A stretch of DNA of 57,138 nucleotides from Gallionellaceae bacterium (GCA_028714875.1 JAQTLN010000023.1:4585-61722), one strand, 5' to 3'; positions 46,719 to 56,245 are shown, numbered from the stretch's first letter. Notes: generated by a model not told the origin, from the letters alone. Numbers and translations are program-made.

Positions 46719-48025
46719 TGGAAAGCGACATTGTGATTGTCGGTGGCGGCCTCAATGGTGCCGCGCTGGCTTGCGCCTTGCGGCATGGGCCGCATTCGGT
46801 GGTGCTGCTGGAGCCCCATCCCCCCTCCCTCACCGGGGGGATGGGGCAAGGGGCAAGGGGCAAGGAACAAGGTGAGGGCTTGCTTGCCCCTTGCCCCTTG
46901 CCTCTTGCCCCTGATGAACAGTGGGACCCGCGCATCTACGCCTACAGCCCCGGCAATGTGAACTGGATCAAATCCCTGGGCGGCTGGGGTGAGCCAGTGC
47001 GGGCGCAGGCGGTTTATCGCATGCGCATCCACGGCGACAGCGGCGGCCTGCTGGATTTCGACGCACTCGATGCCGGCCTGCCGGAACTGGCGTGGATCGC
47101 CGAGAACGGCCGCCTGCAAAGCGCGCTGTGGCGCGCGTTCGGCGACACGCCCAATCTGCGCGTCGTCACCACGCCCGCCGAGGCGATCACCTGGGGCGGT
47201 GACGGTCGCCACACCCTGCGCCTGGCCGATGGTTCCAGCTTGTCCACCCGTCTGCTGGTGGCCGCCGATGGCGCCAATTCCTGGGTGCGGCAACAGGCCG
47301 GCATCGGTTTTGTCCTGGAGGATTACCACCACGTCGGCGTGGTCGCCAATTTCGAGACTGAGAAGCCGCATCGCGGCGCGGCCTGGCAGTGGTTCCGCGC
47401 GGATGGTGTGCTGGCTTATCTGCCCTTGCCGGGCAATCGCATCTCGATGGTCTGGTCCACCCCGCCCGAGCATGCCGACGAATTGCGGGCATTGGCGCCG
47501 GATGATCTGGCGCGGCGGGTGGCGGAAGCGGGCCGGTACGCGCTGGGCGAATTGCGCTGTGTCACGCCCGCCGCCGGTTTCCCGCTGAAGCGGCGCCTGG
47601 CCGACGAGTGGGTGCGCCCCGGCCTGGTGTTGCTGGGCGATACCGCGCATACCGTGCATCCCCTGGCCGGCCAGGGGGTGAACCTGGGTTTTCGCGATAG
47701 CCGTTTGCTGGCCGAGGTGCTGCGTGGCGGCGGCGACCCCGGCGAGATCGGCCGTCTCACTGCTTATGCCGCGCGGCGGCGCGAGGATGTGGTGTCCATG
47801 CAAAGCGTCACCGGCGGTTTGCGGAAACTTTTCGGCCGCGAGATTCTCTGTACCCCCGGCTCGGGTAAAGCGTCCGAGCCGCCCCCCGAAGGGGCCAAGT
47901 CGTTCTTGGGACGGCCCGACGAACGACTTGAAAGCCTGATCCGCACCCTGCGCAATCAGGGCATGAATTTCACCGATCATTTCCCCCCACTGAGCCAGGC
48001 GCTCATGCACCATGCGGTGCTGTAA
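46712..48025 (+). CDS. UbiH/UbiF/VisC-family hydroxylase with two repeat-encoded inserts
   Basis: The second ubiquinone-type flavin hydroxylase has 437 residues, clearly longer than its relatives. It has the FAD loop IVIVGGGLNGAALACAL, VAADGANSWVRQQAGI and GDTAHTVHPLAGQGVNLGFRD. Two foreign stretches explain the extra length. Residues about 35-67 come from hairpin DNA at 46814-46911, between VVLLEPH and DEQWDPRIYAY. Residues about 383-406 come from DNA at 47859-47929, between KLFGREILC and SLIRTLRNQGMNF. Both keep the frame. The first lies close to the ribose-binding end of the FAD fold, so activity may be affected. Confidence 0.88.
   Translation: MVMESDIVIVGGGLNGAALACALRHGPHSVVLLEPHPPSLTGGMGQGARGKEQGEGLLAPCPLPLAPDEQWDPRIYAYSPGNVNWIKSLGGWGEPVRAQAVYRMRIHGDSGGLLDFDALDAGLPELAWIAENGRLQSALWRAFGDTPNLRVVTTPAEAITWGGDGRHTLRLADGSSLSTRLLVAADGANSWVRQQAGIGFVLEDYHHVGVVANFETEKPHRGAAWQWFRADGVLAYLPLPGNRISMVWSTPPEHADELRALAPDDLARRVAEAGRYALGELRCVTPAAGFPLKRRLADEWVRPGLVLLGDTAHTVHPLAGQGVNLGFRDSRLLAEVLRGGGDPGEIGRLTAYAARRREDVVSMQSVTGGLRKLFGREILCTPGSGKASEPPPEGAKSFLGRPDERLESLIRTLRNQGMNFTDHFPPLSQALMHHAVL
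46814..46911. repeat. Hairpin repeats inside the UbiH-like gene, first insert
   Basis: CCCCATCCCCCC is mirrored by GGGGGGATGGGG (46835-46846), and a GGGGCAAGG triplet repeat is mirrored by CCTTGCCCC repeats ending at 46911. The whole lies within an open coding frame. Confidence 0.88.
47859..47929. repeat. Three-hairpin repeat inside the UbiH-like gene, second insert
   Basis: Three consecutive stems are visible: GGCTCGG/CCGAGCC (47859-47880), GCCCCCCGAAGGGGCC (47881-47896) and AAGTCGTTC/GAACGACTT (47897-47929). No second copy was found in the window. Confidence 0.7.
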
Positions 48026-48045
48026 CCCCACCGGAGTTTTTGTCC

Positions 48046-48762
48046 ATGCGTAACCTCGTTCTCCTGCTCGCCCTTGTCGCCACGACCGTTTTGGCGAGTG
48101 ATACCGATATCCGCCAGTCCATCGAGAGCCGCTTTCCCGGCACCAAAGTCAGCGACATCAATAAATCCGTGCTGCCCGGCATTTACGAAGTGGTGATGGA
48201 AAGCCAGCAAGGCCCGATGGTGGCCTACACCGACGACAAGGGCCGCTATGTGATGGTGGGCGATCTGCTCGACATCAAAATGGAACGTAACTTCACGCGC
48301 GAGCGCATGGACAAGCTCACCGAGGTGAAATTCGACAGCCTGCCCTTGAATCAGGCGATCAAAACCGTGAAGGGGGACGGCAAACGCCGTCTGGCGGTGT
48401 TCTCCGACCTGGATTGCCCCTATTGCAAGAAGCTGGAAGCCGAGTTGGCCAAGGTCGATAACGTGACCATCTACACCTTCCTCTACCCCCTGCCCATGCA
48501 TGGCGACGCGCCACGCAAGTCGAAGCTGATCTGGTGCAGCAAGGACCGCGCCGCGGCCTGGGCCGATTACATGCAGAAGGGCAAGCTGCCGGCGGGCAAG
48601 GGGGATTGCGACAATCCCATCGACGAGAACCTGACCCTGGGCGCCAAACTGCGCATCGACGGCACGCCGGCAATGGTCTTCGCCAACGGCAAGCGGGTTC
48701 CCGGCTATATGGAAGCCGGGCGCCTCGACGCCATGCTGACCGCCTCCGAGAAAACCCGCTGA
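48046..48762 (+). CDS. dsbC: Thiol:disulfide interchange protein DsbC
   Basis: DsbC is a periplasmic disulfide isomerase. The 238-residue protein has a signal peptide (MRNLVLLLALVATTVLA), an N-terminal dimerisation domain (IRQSIESRFPGTKVSDIN) and a thioredoxin domain with the CPYC active site (FSDLDCPYCKKLEAEL). A cis-proline follows in RIDGTPAMVFANG. The start at 48046 has GGAG 9 bases upstream; a TTG at 48040 is a less likely start. Together with SurA it could serve LptD maturation. fleS begins 14 bases after the stop. Confidence 0.95.
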   Translation: MRNLVLLLALVATTVLASDTDIRQSIESRFPGTKVSDINKSVLPGIYEVVMESQQGPMVAYTDDKGRYVMVGDLLDIKMERNFTRERMDKLTEVKFDSLPLNQAIKTVKGDGKRRLAVFSDLDCPYCKKLEAELAKVDNVTIYTFLYPLPMHGDAPRKSKLIWCSKDRAAAWADYMQKGKLPAGKGDCDNPIDENLTLGAKLRIDGTPAMVFANGKRVPGYMEAGRLDAMLTASEKTR

Positions 48763-48776
48763 AGCCTTCTTCCGCC

Positions 48777-49649
48777 ATGAGCGAGGAAGACTGCAAGCGC
48801 GACGACGATGCCAAGCTGCGCCAGGCGTTCGCGCTGTTCAGCGCAACCTCGGAAAAACTGGCCGGCACCTATCTTGAATTGCAGGCGCAGATCGCGCGCC
48901 TGACCAGCGAGCTGGCCGCCGCCAATGGCGAGCTGGCGCGGCGCGAGCGGCTTTCCGCCCTGGGCGAGATGGCGGCGCAGGTGGCGCACCAGTTGCGCAC
49001 GCCGCTGGCGACCGCGCTGCTCTACACCGGGCATCTGGCGCGCCCGCAACTGGGTGATGCCGACCGCATCCGCTTCGCCGACAAGAGCCTGTCGCGCTTG
49101 CGCTACCTGGAGCGTCTGATCCAGGACATGCTGTTGTTCGTGAAGGGCGCGCGCCTGACGCCGGAAGCCTTCCCACTGCGTCCTTTGCTGGATGAGCTGG
49201 CGCAGACCCTGGAACCGCATGCCGCGCAGCGCAAGGTTCACCTGGAATTACCGGCGCCGGGCGCTGAAATTACCCTGGCCGGCGACCGCCAGGCCATCGC
49301 CGGCGCACTCATCAACCTGCTGGAAAACGCCTTGCAAGCCACGCCGGAAGGCGGCCGGGTCAGCCTGACGGTGGGCGGCCAGGGCAGCCCGTTCGCCGCC
49401 TTCCAGGTGGAAGACAGCGGTGCCGGCATCCCGGAAGCCGCGCGCGAACGCCTGTTCGAGCCCTTCTTCAGCACGCGCGGCGAGGGCAGCGGCCTCGGCC
49501 TGGCCATCGTGCGCCAGGTCGCGCAGGCGCATGGCGGCTGGGTGGATTGGGCGCCGCGCGAAGGCGGCGGCAGCCGCTTCACCCTGTACCTGCCCTTTGC
49601 CGGTAGCGAGGTAGCGCAGGCGTCTTTTAACGGAAGCAATCATGGCTGA
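48777..49649 (+). CDS. fleS: Flagellar two-component sensor kinase FleS
   Basis: The 290-residue cytoplasmic histidine kinase has no membrane segment. An N-terminal coiled coil (LELQAQIARLTSELAAANGEL) is followed by the phospho-acceptor His71 in MAAQVAHQLRTPLATALL and the ATPase domain (LLENALQATPEGG, VEDSGAGIP, STRGEGSGLGLAIVRQVAQAHGG). With FleR it controls mid-class flagellar genes in polar flagellates. A PAS domain present in Pseudomonas FleS is not obvious. The last residues (FNGSNHG) are encoded by a copy of the fleR leader, showing that a duplication shaped this end. Confidence 0.92.
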   Translation: MSEEDCKRDDDAKLRQAFALFSATSEKLAGTYLELQAQIARLTSELAAANGELARRERLSALGEMAAQVAHQLRTPLATALLYTGHLARPQLGDADRIRFADKSLSRLRYLERLIQDMLLFVKGARLTPEAFPLRPLLDELAQTLEPHAAQRKVHLELPAPGAEITLAGDRQAIAGALINLLENALQATPEGGRVSLTVGGQGSPFAAFQVEDSGAGIPEAARERLFEPFFSTRGEGSGLGLAIVRQVAQAHGGWVDWAPREGGGSRFTLYLPFAGSEVAQASFNGSNHG

Positions 49650-49757
49650 CGCCCCCAGTAGCGCAGGCATCCTCGCCTGCTCTTGGCGCTGAATGCAGGC
49701 GGGACGCCTGCGCTACAAGGGCGAGCTTGTTTCACACTAACGGAAGCAATCATGGCT
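49627..49757 (+). repeat. Direct duplication of the fleR start region around a REP pair
   Basis: TTAACGGAAGCAATCATGGCTGA-type sequence occurs at about 49627-49649 and again, as CTAACGGAAGCAATCATGGCTGA, at about 49736-49758. A GTAG...CTAC REP pair (49658-49716) lies between them. The first copy encodes the end of FleS and contains a decoy ATG; the second holds the real fleR start. Confidence 0.85.
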
Positions 49758-51104
49758 GAAGCCCTGCCCATCCTGGTCGTGGAAGACGACGCCCCGCTGC
49801 GCGAAGCGCTCATGGATACCCTGGAGTTGTCCGGCTACACCGCCCACGCCGCCGCCGACGGCGAGCAGGCGCTGGCCTGGATGGGCCAGGAGAATTTCGG
49901 TTTGGTGCTCTCCGATGTGCAGATGCCCGGCATGGACGGCCATGCCTTGTTGCGGACTCTGAAAGCACGCTGGCCGGAAGTGCCGGTATTGCTGATGACC
50001 GCCTACGGCCAGATCGACATGGCGGTGCAGGCGATGCGCGAAGGCGCGGCCGATTACCTGCCCAAGCCGTTCGAGCCGGATCGCCTGCTGGCGGCCGTGG
50101 CGCGTTATTACCGCGGCGGTGAGGGCGACCCGGAAAGCGAAGTGATCGCCGAGGATGCCGCCACGCGCGCCGTGCTCGACCTGGCTCGCCGCGTGGCGGT
50201 CACCGAGGCCAGCGTCCTGCTGACCGGCGAATCCGGAGTCGGCAAGGAAGTGTTCGCGCGTTTCATCCAGCGGCACTCGAAACGCTGTAAAGGGCCGTTC
50301 GTGGCGGTGAACTGCGCGGCGATTCCCGAGAACTTGCTGGAATCCGTCCTGTTCGGCCACGAGAAAGGCTCCTTCACCGGCGCGGCCAGTGCCCAGGCCG
50401 GCAAGTTCGAACAGGCGTCGGGCGGCGTCATCCTGCTCGACGAAATCTCGGAACTGCCGCTCAACCTCCAGGCCAAGCTCCTGCGCGTGTTGCAGGAAAA
50501 GGAAGTGGAGCGGGTCGGGGGACGCACACCGATCAAGCTTGACGTGCGCGTCTTCGCCGCCAGCAACCGCGACCTCGCCGCCTGGGTATCGGGCGGAAAC
50601 TTTCGTGAAGATTTGTATTACCGGCTCAATATCTTCCCCCTGGAAATCCCGCCTTTGCGGCAACGCCGTGGCGACATCGGCGCCCTCGCGCGGCATTTCC
50701 TGAAACGCTTCGAGAATGTGGTGGGGCGCGGCGGTTTCGCGCTGTCCAGCGCGGCCCTGAGCGAATTGACCGGCTATGGGTGGCCCGGTAACATCCGCGA
50801 GCTTGCGAATGTGCTGCAACGCGCCATGATCCTGGCGCCCGGAACGGAAATAGGTCCCGAACACCTGATGTTGCCGCGTGATCAGGCCAATGATTTGGCC
50901 AATCAGGCGGATCGGGAAACACCGCCTTCCGCCGATCTGGGTTTGAAGGACATGGAGCGGGAAACCATACTCGGCACGTTGCGTCGGTTGGGCGGTTCCC
51001 GGCGCAAGACGGCTGAAACGCTGGACATGAGCGAACGGACCTTGCGCCACAAGCTCAAGCAATACCGCGAAGCGGGCTATCTGGACGGAGACGACCTCCT
51101 ATAA
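49752..51104 (+). CDS. fleR: Sigma-54-dependent flagellar response regulator FleR
   Basis: The 450-residue protein is an NtrC-class activator with a receiver domain and phosphorylatable Asp55 (VLSDVQMPGMDG). The sigma-54 AAA+ domain has Walker A GESGVGKE at about 159-166, a GSFTGA variant of the GAFTGA loop at about 207, and ILLDEISELPLNLQAKLLRVLQ. A Fis-type helix-turn-helix (GGSRRKTAETLDMSERTLRHKLKQ) ends it. It should activate flagellar promoters with RpoN. The start at 49752 is the second copy of the duplicated leader. A TATAAT overlapping the stop (51100-51105) might act as a promoter for fliE. Confidence 0.95.
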   Translation: MAEALPILVVEDDAPLREALMDTLELSGYTAHAAADGEQALAWMGQENFGLVLSDVQMPGMDGHALLRTLKARWPEVPVLLMTAYGQIDMAVQAMREGAADYLPKPFEPDRLLAAVARYYRGGEGDPESEVIAEDAATRAVLDLARRVAVTEASVLLTGESGVGKEVFARFIQRHSKRCKGPFVAVNCAAIPENLLESVLFGHEKGSFTGAASAQAGKFEQASGGVILLDEISELPLNLQAKLLRVLQEKEVERVGGRTPIKLDVRVFAASNRDLAAWVSGGNFREDLYYRLNIFPLEIPPLRQRRGDIGALARHFLKRFENVVGRGGFALSSAALSELTGYGWPGNIRELANVLQRAMILAPGTEIGPEHLMLPRDQANDLANQADRETPPSADLGLKDMERETILGTLRRLGGSRRKTAETLDMSERTLRHKLKQYREAGYLDGDDLL

Positions 51105-51125
51105 TCGGTTGCAGGAGGCAAGGCG

Positions 51126-51452
51126 ATGAACGACATTGATTTGATGGTGAACCAGTTGCGTGCCGTGGCGGCTCAAGCCAGCGTCGGCGCGCCTGTCGGC
51201 GCCGCGAACGCGGCCACTCAGCCACCTTCCCAGGATTTCGCCACGCTGCTCCAGTCCGCCGTGGACGAGGTCAACAACACCCAGTTGGATGCCCGCCAAC
51301 TGACCAAGCAGTTCGAATCCGGCAATGCCGAAGTCAACCTTCAGGACGTCGTGCTTTCGCTTCAGAAAGCCAGCCTCTCTTTTCAGACCATGGTTCAGGT
51401 ACGCAACAAGTTGGTGAGCGCGTATCAGGAAGTCATGAACATGCAAGTCTGA
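51126..51452 (+). CDS. fliE: Flagellar hook-basal body protein FliE
   Basis: FliE links the MS ring to the rod. The 108-residue protein has the family C terminus (NLQDVVLSLQKASLSFQTMVQVRNKLVSAYQEVMNMQV) and the preceding DFATLLQSAVDEVNNTQL. GGAGG lies 7 bases before the start. It begins the fliEFGHI run, 21 bases after fleR. Confidence 0.97.
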   Translation: MNDIDLMVNQLRAVAAQASVGAPVGAANAATQPPSQDFATLLQSAVDEVNNTQLDARQLTKQFESGNAEVNLQDVVLSLQKASLSFQTMVQVRNKLVSAYQEVMNMQV

Positions 51453-51469
51453 TGGAAGACGACTGACGG

Positions 51470-53143
51470 ATGGCCCTGCAACTCCAAGAGTCCTTCAATA
51501 CCCTAGCCCACCGCTTCAACGAGCTTCCCGCCGCCAAAAAGATGTCACTGGCGGCAGCCGTGGCGGCTTCCATCGCATTGATCGTCGGCCTGTTTCTGTG
51601 GAGCAGCGCGCCCGACTACAAGGTGCTCTTCTCCAACCTGTCGGAACGCGACGCCGGCACGGTGAGCACCACCCTGCAGCAGATGAATGTCGTCTACAAG
51701 ACCGAGGCTAACGGCACCCTCATGGTGCCGGCCGATCAGGTCTACGACCTGCGCTTCAAACTGGCCGCGCAGGGCATTCCCAGGGGTGGGGCGGTGGGCT
51801 TCGAGATGATGGACAGCCCGAAGCTGGGCATGACCCAATTCCAGGAACAGCTTGCCTTCCAGCGCGGGCTCGAAGGGGAACTGGCGCGCACCATCCAGTC
51901 GCTGGCGCCGGTCGAATCGGCGCGGGTGCATCTGGCGATTCCCAAGCCTTCTGTGTTCATTCGCGACAAGCAGTCCCCTTCCGCCTCGATCCTGGTGAGC
52001 CTCTATCCCGGTCGCGCGCTCGATCCCGGCCAGGTGCAATCCATCGTGCATCTGGTGTCCAGCAGCGTGCCGGAGCTTTCGCCCAACAGCGTCACGGTGG
52101 TGGACCAGGCCGGCAACCTGCTCACCGCCAAGAACGATGGCCAATCGAAGCTCGGCCTCAACGCCAATCAACTGGAATACACCAAGGAGATGGAGGCCTA
52201 TTACGTGCAGCGGATCGAGGCCATCGTCGCGCCCATGGTCGGAGTCGGCAACGTCAAGGCCGAGGTGCGCGCCGATCTGGATTTCTCCGAAGACGAGGCG
52301 ACCAGCGAGAGCTATAAACCGAACCCCGCGCCGGATGCGCAAGCGATCCGCAGCCAGCAGTCGGTGGAAGACAACAACAATGGCGGCAACCAGGCACAGG
52401 GCGTGCCGGGCGCGCTGACCAACCAGCCACCCGGCCCCGCCACCGCGCCGCTGACCGCGCCCGCAGGCGCCAATGCCGGGCCGAACGTCGGCGCGGCGGG
52501 GCAGGGCGGCACTTCCAGCCGCAAGGAAAGCACCGTCAACTTCGAACTGGACAAGACCATCCGCCACGTCAAGGAGTCGCAGGGGCGAATCAAGCGACTG
52601 TCGGTGGCGGTGGTGGTCAATCACCGAGCGGCGGCCAAGGATAAGGAAGGCAAGGCGGGCAAGCCGACGCCGCTCTCGGCGCAGGAAATGACGCAGATCA
52701 ACAGCCTGGTGAAGGAGACGATGGGCTTCAACCAGTCGCGCGGCGACACCGTCAACGTGGTCAACGCGGCCTTCACCGCGAGCAAGGAAGAACTCGAAAT
52801 CCCGCTCTGGAAAGACCCGGACAATGTCTCGCTGGCCAAGGATCTGCTCAAGAATCTGATCATCTTCGGCCTGGCCTTCTACCTGGTATTCGGCGTGCTG
52901 CGGCCGATGCTGCGCGAGCTGGTGAAGCCGCCCGAGCCGGCGGCCGAGGGCGGCGCGGCGGAGGGCGAGGGCGCGGCCGAGGGCGTGCTCGGCGAGGACG
53001 GCGTGCTCTATGGCCCGGATGGCAAAGCGGTCGTGGCGCCGGTCGATACTTACGCGGAAATCCTCGCCAAGGTGCGCGAGTTCGCCAAGACCAACCCCAA
53101 GCTCACCGCTGAAATTGTCAGGGAATGGATGGCCAAGGAATGA
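51470..53143 (+). CDS. fliF: Flagellar MS-ring protein FliF
   Basis: FliF forms the membrane MS ring on which the rotor and export gate are built. The 557-residue protein has two membrane spans (about residues 24-45 and 463-485), ring-building motifs (YKVLFSNLSERDAG, GIPRGGAVGFEMMD, VESARVHLAIPKPSVFI) and a Gly/Ala/Pro/Asn-rich linker at about 300-345. The C-terminal FliG-binding segment ends in AEIVREWMAKE. The stop overlaps fliG by 4 bases. Confidence 0.97.
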   Translation: MALQLQESFNTLAHRFNELPAAKKMSLAAAVAASIALIVGLFLWSSAPDYKVLFSNLSERDAGTVSTTLQQMNVVYKTEANGTLMVPADQVYDLRFKLAAQGIPRGGAVGFEMMDSPKLGMTQFQEQLAFQRGLEGELARTIQSLAPVESARVHLAIPKPSVFIRDKQSPSASILVSLYPGRALDPGQVQSIVHLVSSSVPELSPNSVTVVDQAGNLLTAKNDGQSKLGLNANQLEYTKEMEAYYVQRIEAIVAPMVGVGNVKAEVRADLDFSEDEATSESYKPNPAPDAQAIRSQQSVEDNNNGGNQAQGVPGALTNQPPGPATAPLTAPAGANAGPNVGAAGQGGTSSRKESTVNFELDKTIRHVKESQGRIKRLSVAVVVNHRAAAKDKEGKAGKPTPLSAQEMTQINSLVKETMGFNQSRGDTVNVVNAAFTASKEELEIPLWKDPDNVSLAKDLLKNLIIFGLAFYLVFGVLRPMLRELVKPPEPAAEGGAAEGEGAAEGVLGEDGVLYGPDGKAVVAPVDTYAEILAKVREFAKTNPKLTAEIVREWMAKE

Positions 53144-54141
53144 GCGACGAAGACGGCATAAGAAAAACCGCCATCCTGATGTTGGCGATGGGGCACGAAG
53201 AAGCGGCCGAGGTATTCAAGTACCTGGGCCCCAAGGACGTGCAGAAACTGGGCACGGCGATGACCAGCGTGGGCAAGGTCAGCCGCGAGCAGATCGAAGC
53301 CGTGTTGCGCGAATTCCATGGCCAGACCGAAGGCCGCATGGATCTGGCGGACTCCGACGAATACATCCGTTCCGTGCTGACCAAAGCCCTGGGCGACGAC
53401 AAGGCGGCGCATCTGATCGACCGCATCCTGCAAGGCAACGAGAGCGCGGGCATCGAAAGCCTGAAGTGGATGGACTCCGCCACGGTCGCGGAAATGATTC
53501 GCAACGAACACCCGCAGATCATCGCCACGATCATGGTGCACCTGGATCGCGACCATGCCAGCGAAACCCTCAACCTGCTGCCGGAACGCCTGCGCAACGA
53601 CGTGATGGTGCGTATCGCCACCCTGGAAGGCATCCAGCCGATGGCCATGCGCGAACTCAACGAAGTGCTCACCCAGCTTCTCTCCGGCGGCGAAGTCGGC
53701 AAGAAAAGCAGCCTGGGCGGCATCAAGACGGCGGCCGACATCCTCAACTACATGGGCGGCGCCATCGAAGCCTCGGTGCTGGCCAACATCCGCGAACACG
53801 ACGCCGACCTGGCGCAGAAAATCCAGGATCAGATGTTCACCTTCGACAACGTCCTCGACCTCGACGACCGTTCCGTCCAGATGTTGCTGCGCGAAGTGCA
53901 GTCCGAGACCCTGATCATCGCCCTCAAGGGCACCACCGAAGACCTCAAGAACAAGATATTCAAGAACATGTCCACCCGCGCCGCCGAGGCGCTCAAGGAA
54001 GACCTGGAATCGAAAGGCCCGGTGCGCTTGTCCGAAGTCGAGGCGGAGCAGAAGGAAATCCTCAAGATCGTGCGCAAACTGGTGGACGAAGGCCAGATCA
54101 TCCTCGGCGGCAAGGGCGGCGACGAAGGCCTGGTGGAATAA
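53140..54141 (+). CDS. fliG: Flagellar motor switch protein FliG
   Basis: FliG couples the motor torque to the rotor. The 333-residue protein opens MSDEDGIRKTAILMLAMG, carries the EHPQIIATIMVHLDRD armadillo region, and ends with the charged C-terminal torque helix (about 270-300, MLLREVQSETLIIALKG). I chose the ATG at 53140 within the fliF stop (ATGA overlap); a start at 53125 would add five residues. It partners FliM and FliN encoded elsewhere. Confidence 0.97.
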   Translation: MSDEDGIRKTAILMLAMGHEEAAEVFKYLGPKDVQKLGTAMTSVGKVSREQIEAVLREFHGQTEGRMDLADSDEYIRSVLTKALGDDKAAHLIDRILQGNESAGIESLKWMDSATVAEMIRNEHPQIIATIMVHLDRDHASETLNLLPERLRNDVMVRIATLEGIQPMAMRELNEVLTQLLSGGEVGKKSSLGGIKTAADILNYMGGAIEASVLANIREHDADLAQKIQDQMFTFDNVLDLDDRSVQMLLREVQSETLIIALKGTTEDLKNKIFKNMSTRAAEALKEDLESKGPVRLSEVEAEQKEILKIVRKLVDEGQIILGGKGGDEGLVE

Positions 54142-54161
54142 CCGCCTTGCCCGCCTGAACC

Positions 54162-54845
54162 ATGTCCCGCGTCATTCCCAAGGAACAGCTCACCGCCTAC
54201 CAGCGTTGGGAGCTGGGCAGCATCGATCCTGTCATCAACGAGCCGGTCGCGGCGCCAGTCGAAGCGGCGCCCACGGAACACGAGCCGGAGACGCTTCTCA
54301 GCGTGCCCCTGCCCACCGCCGAGGATATCGAGCGCATCCAGCGGGAAGCCTGGCAGGAAGGCCATGACCTCGGGCGGGAGGAAGGCCGCAAGGTCGGTTA
54401 CGAGGATGGCTACAAGACCGGCGAAGTACACGCCGAGCGCCTGCGGCTTCTGGCGGAGGCCTTGCAGGTGGAGAGCCTGCGCCAGGACGATGCCATAGCC
54501 CGCGAGATACTCGAACTGGCGCTGAACGTCGCCCAGCAAATCCTGCGCGTCACCATCCAGGCCAACCCGAAAAGCATCCTCGTCGTGATTCGCGAGGCGC
54601 TGCAATCCCTGCCCACCCTGTCCGGCCACCACAAGGTCGTGGTGCATCCCGAAGATGCCGGCATCGTGCGCGACTGGCTGGCCAAGGAACACGGCCACCT
54701 TTCCTGGAAAGTGGTGGAAGACGATCAGTTGTCGCGTGGCGGCTTCCGCTTTGAAAGCGCCCACAACGAACTCGACGCCTCCCTGGAAACCCGCTGGCGC
54801 GAAATCACCAGTTGCCTCGGCACCGAGACTACATGGATGGACTGA
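54162..54845 (+). CDS. fliH: Flagellar assembly protein FliH
   Basis: FliH holds the FliI ATPase at the export gate. The 227-residue protein has the expected GxxxG-rich segment ([22 protein letters not shown]) leading to a coiled coil and a C-terminal domain ([26 protein letters not shown]). The sequence is otherwise poorly conserved, so position between fliG and fliI adds weight. It overlaps fliI by 13 bases. Confidence 0.93.
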   Translation: MSRVIPKEQLTAYQRWELGSIDPVINEPVAAPVEAAPTEHEPETLLSVPLPTAEDIERIQREAWQEGHDLGREEGRKVGYEDGYKTGEVHAERLRLLAEALQVESLRQDDAIAREILELALNVAQQILRVTIQANPKSILVVIREALQSLPTLSGHHKVVVHPEDAGIVRDWLAKEHGHLSWKVVEDDQLSRGGFRFESAHNELDASLETRWREITSCLGTETTWMD

Positions 54846-56245
54846 GCCGGGCCGCCGCGCTGGTGACCTACCTGCGCGATTGCCAGGAAGCGGTCGCGCA
54901 GATCGCGGCGCCCTGGCGCACCACCGGCCGCCTCACCCGGGTCGCCGGGCTGGTGATGGAAGCATCCGGCCTCAAACTCGCCACCGGCGTCTCCTGCAAA
55001 GTGGTCATGCCGGGCGGCCAGCAGGTCGACGCCGAAGTGGTGGGCTTCTCCGGCGAACGCCTCTACCTCATGCCCTCCACCGATGTCTACGGACTGGCGC
55101 CTGGCGCCGTGGTCGAAGTCACCTCGGTCTGCGGTTTCGACCCGCCGCGCATGTACAAATCCTTCTTCCGCCGCCGCCGCATCGAAGACCGTATCCGCCA
55201 GATCGCGGTCGGGCCGGAATTGCTCGGCCGCGTCATCGACGGCGCCGGCCGCCCCCTCGACCGTCTCGGCGCCCTCGAAGCCTCGCGTCGCGCCCCCCTG
55301 CACGCGCGCCCGTTCAACCCGATGGAACGCGAACCGATCCGCGACGTGCTCGACGTCGGCGTGCGCGCCATCAACGCCCTGCTCACCGTCGGACGCGGCC
55401 AGCGCATGGGTCTGTTCGCCGGCAGCGGCGTCGGCAAATCCATGTTGCTGGGCATGATGGCCCGCTATACGGCGGCCGATGTGGTGGTGGTCGGGCTGAT
55501 CGGCGAACGCGGCCGCGAAGTGAAGGACTTCATCGAAAACATCCTCGGCGAAGAAGGCCTGCGCCGCGCCGTGGTGGTCGCCGCCCCCGCCGACGCGCCA
55601 CCGCTGCTGCGCCTGCACGGCGCCGCCTACGCCACGGCGGTCGCGGAAAACTTCCGCGACCAGGGCCTCGACGTGCTGCTCATCATGGATTCGCTCACCC
55701 GCTACGCCCAGGCGCAGCGCGAAATCGCCCTCGCCGTCGGCGAACCCCCCGCCACCAAGGGCTACCCGCCCTCGGTCTTCGCCAAGCTCCCGCAACTGGT
55801 GGAACGCGCCGGCAACGGCCGCGCCGCCGGCGGCTCCATCACCGCCTTCTACACCGTCCTCATGGAAGGCGACGACCAGCAAGACCCGGTAGCCGACGCC
55901 GCCCGCGCCATCCTCGACGGCCACATCGTCCTCTCGCGGCAACTCGCCGACCACGGCCACTACCCCGCCATCGATATCGAAGCCTCCATCTCGCGCGCCA
56001 TCACCGAACTCCTCTCCAAGGAAGAACTGGAACGCGTGCGCCGCTTCAAAAGCCTCTACGCCCGCTACCAACGCAGCCGCGACCTCATCACCATCGGCGC
56101 CTACCAACGCGGCAACGACACGCTGCTGGACGAAGCCATCCTCCTCTACCCGAAGATGGAGAAATTCCTCATGCAAGACTTCCTCGACAAGGAAGACTAC
56201 CCAAGCAGCCGTGAACAGTTGACTGGACTGCTAAGCGGCACCTGA
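54833..56245 (+). CDS. fliI: Flagellum-specific ATPase FliI
   Basis: FliI is the F1-beta-like ATPase of flagellar type III export. The 470-residue protein has the P-loop [20 protein letters not shown] at about 195-214, [59 protein letters not shown] and the C-terminal [12 protein letters not shown] chose the ATG at 54833; an upstream ATG-like start at 54812 adds seven residues. In most genomes fliJ follows directly; here a repeat-only region follows instead. Confidence 0.97.
   Translation: MDGLSRAAALVTYLRDCQEAVAQIAAPWRTTGRLTRVAGLVMEASGLKLATGVSCKVVMPGGQQVDAEVVGFSGERLYLMPSTDVYGLAPGAVVEVTSVCGFDPPRMYKSFFRRRRIEDRIRQIAVGPELLGRVIDGAGRPLDRLGALEASRRAPLHARPFNPMEREPIRDVLDVGVRAINALLTVGRGQRMGLFAGSGVGKSMLLGMMARYTAADVVVVGLIGERGREVKDFIENILGEEGLRRAVVVAAPADAPPLLRLHGAAYATAVAENFRDQGLDVLLIMDSLTRYAQAQREIALAVGEPPATKGYPPSVFAKLPQLVERAGNGRAAGGSITAFYTVLMEGDDQQDPVADAARAILDGHIVLSRQLADHGHYPAIDIEASISRAITELLSKEELERVRRFKSLYARYQRSRDLITIGAYQRGNDTLLDEAILLYPKMEKFLMQDFLDKEDYPSSREQLTGLLSGT

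Noticed and set aside
54655-56214. 519-codon frame overlapping fliH and fliI
   Set aside because: The product is an Arg/Pro-rich shadow; fliI in the other frame has all ATPase motifs.
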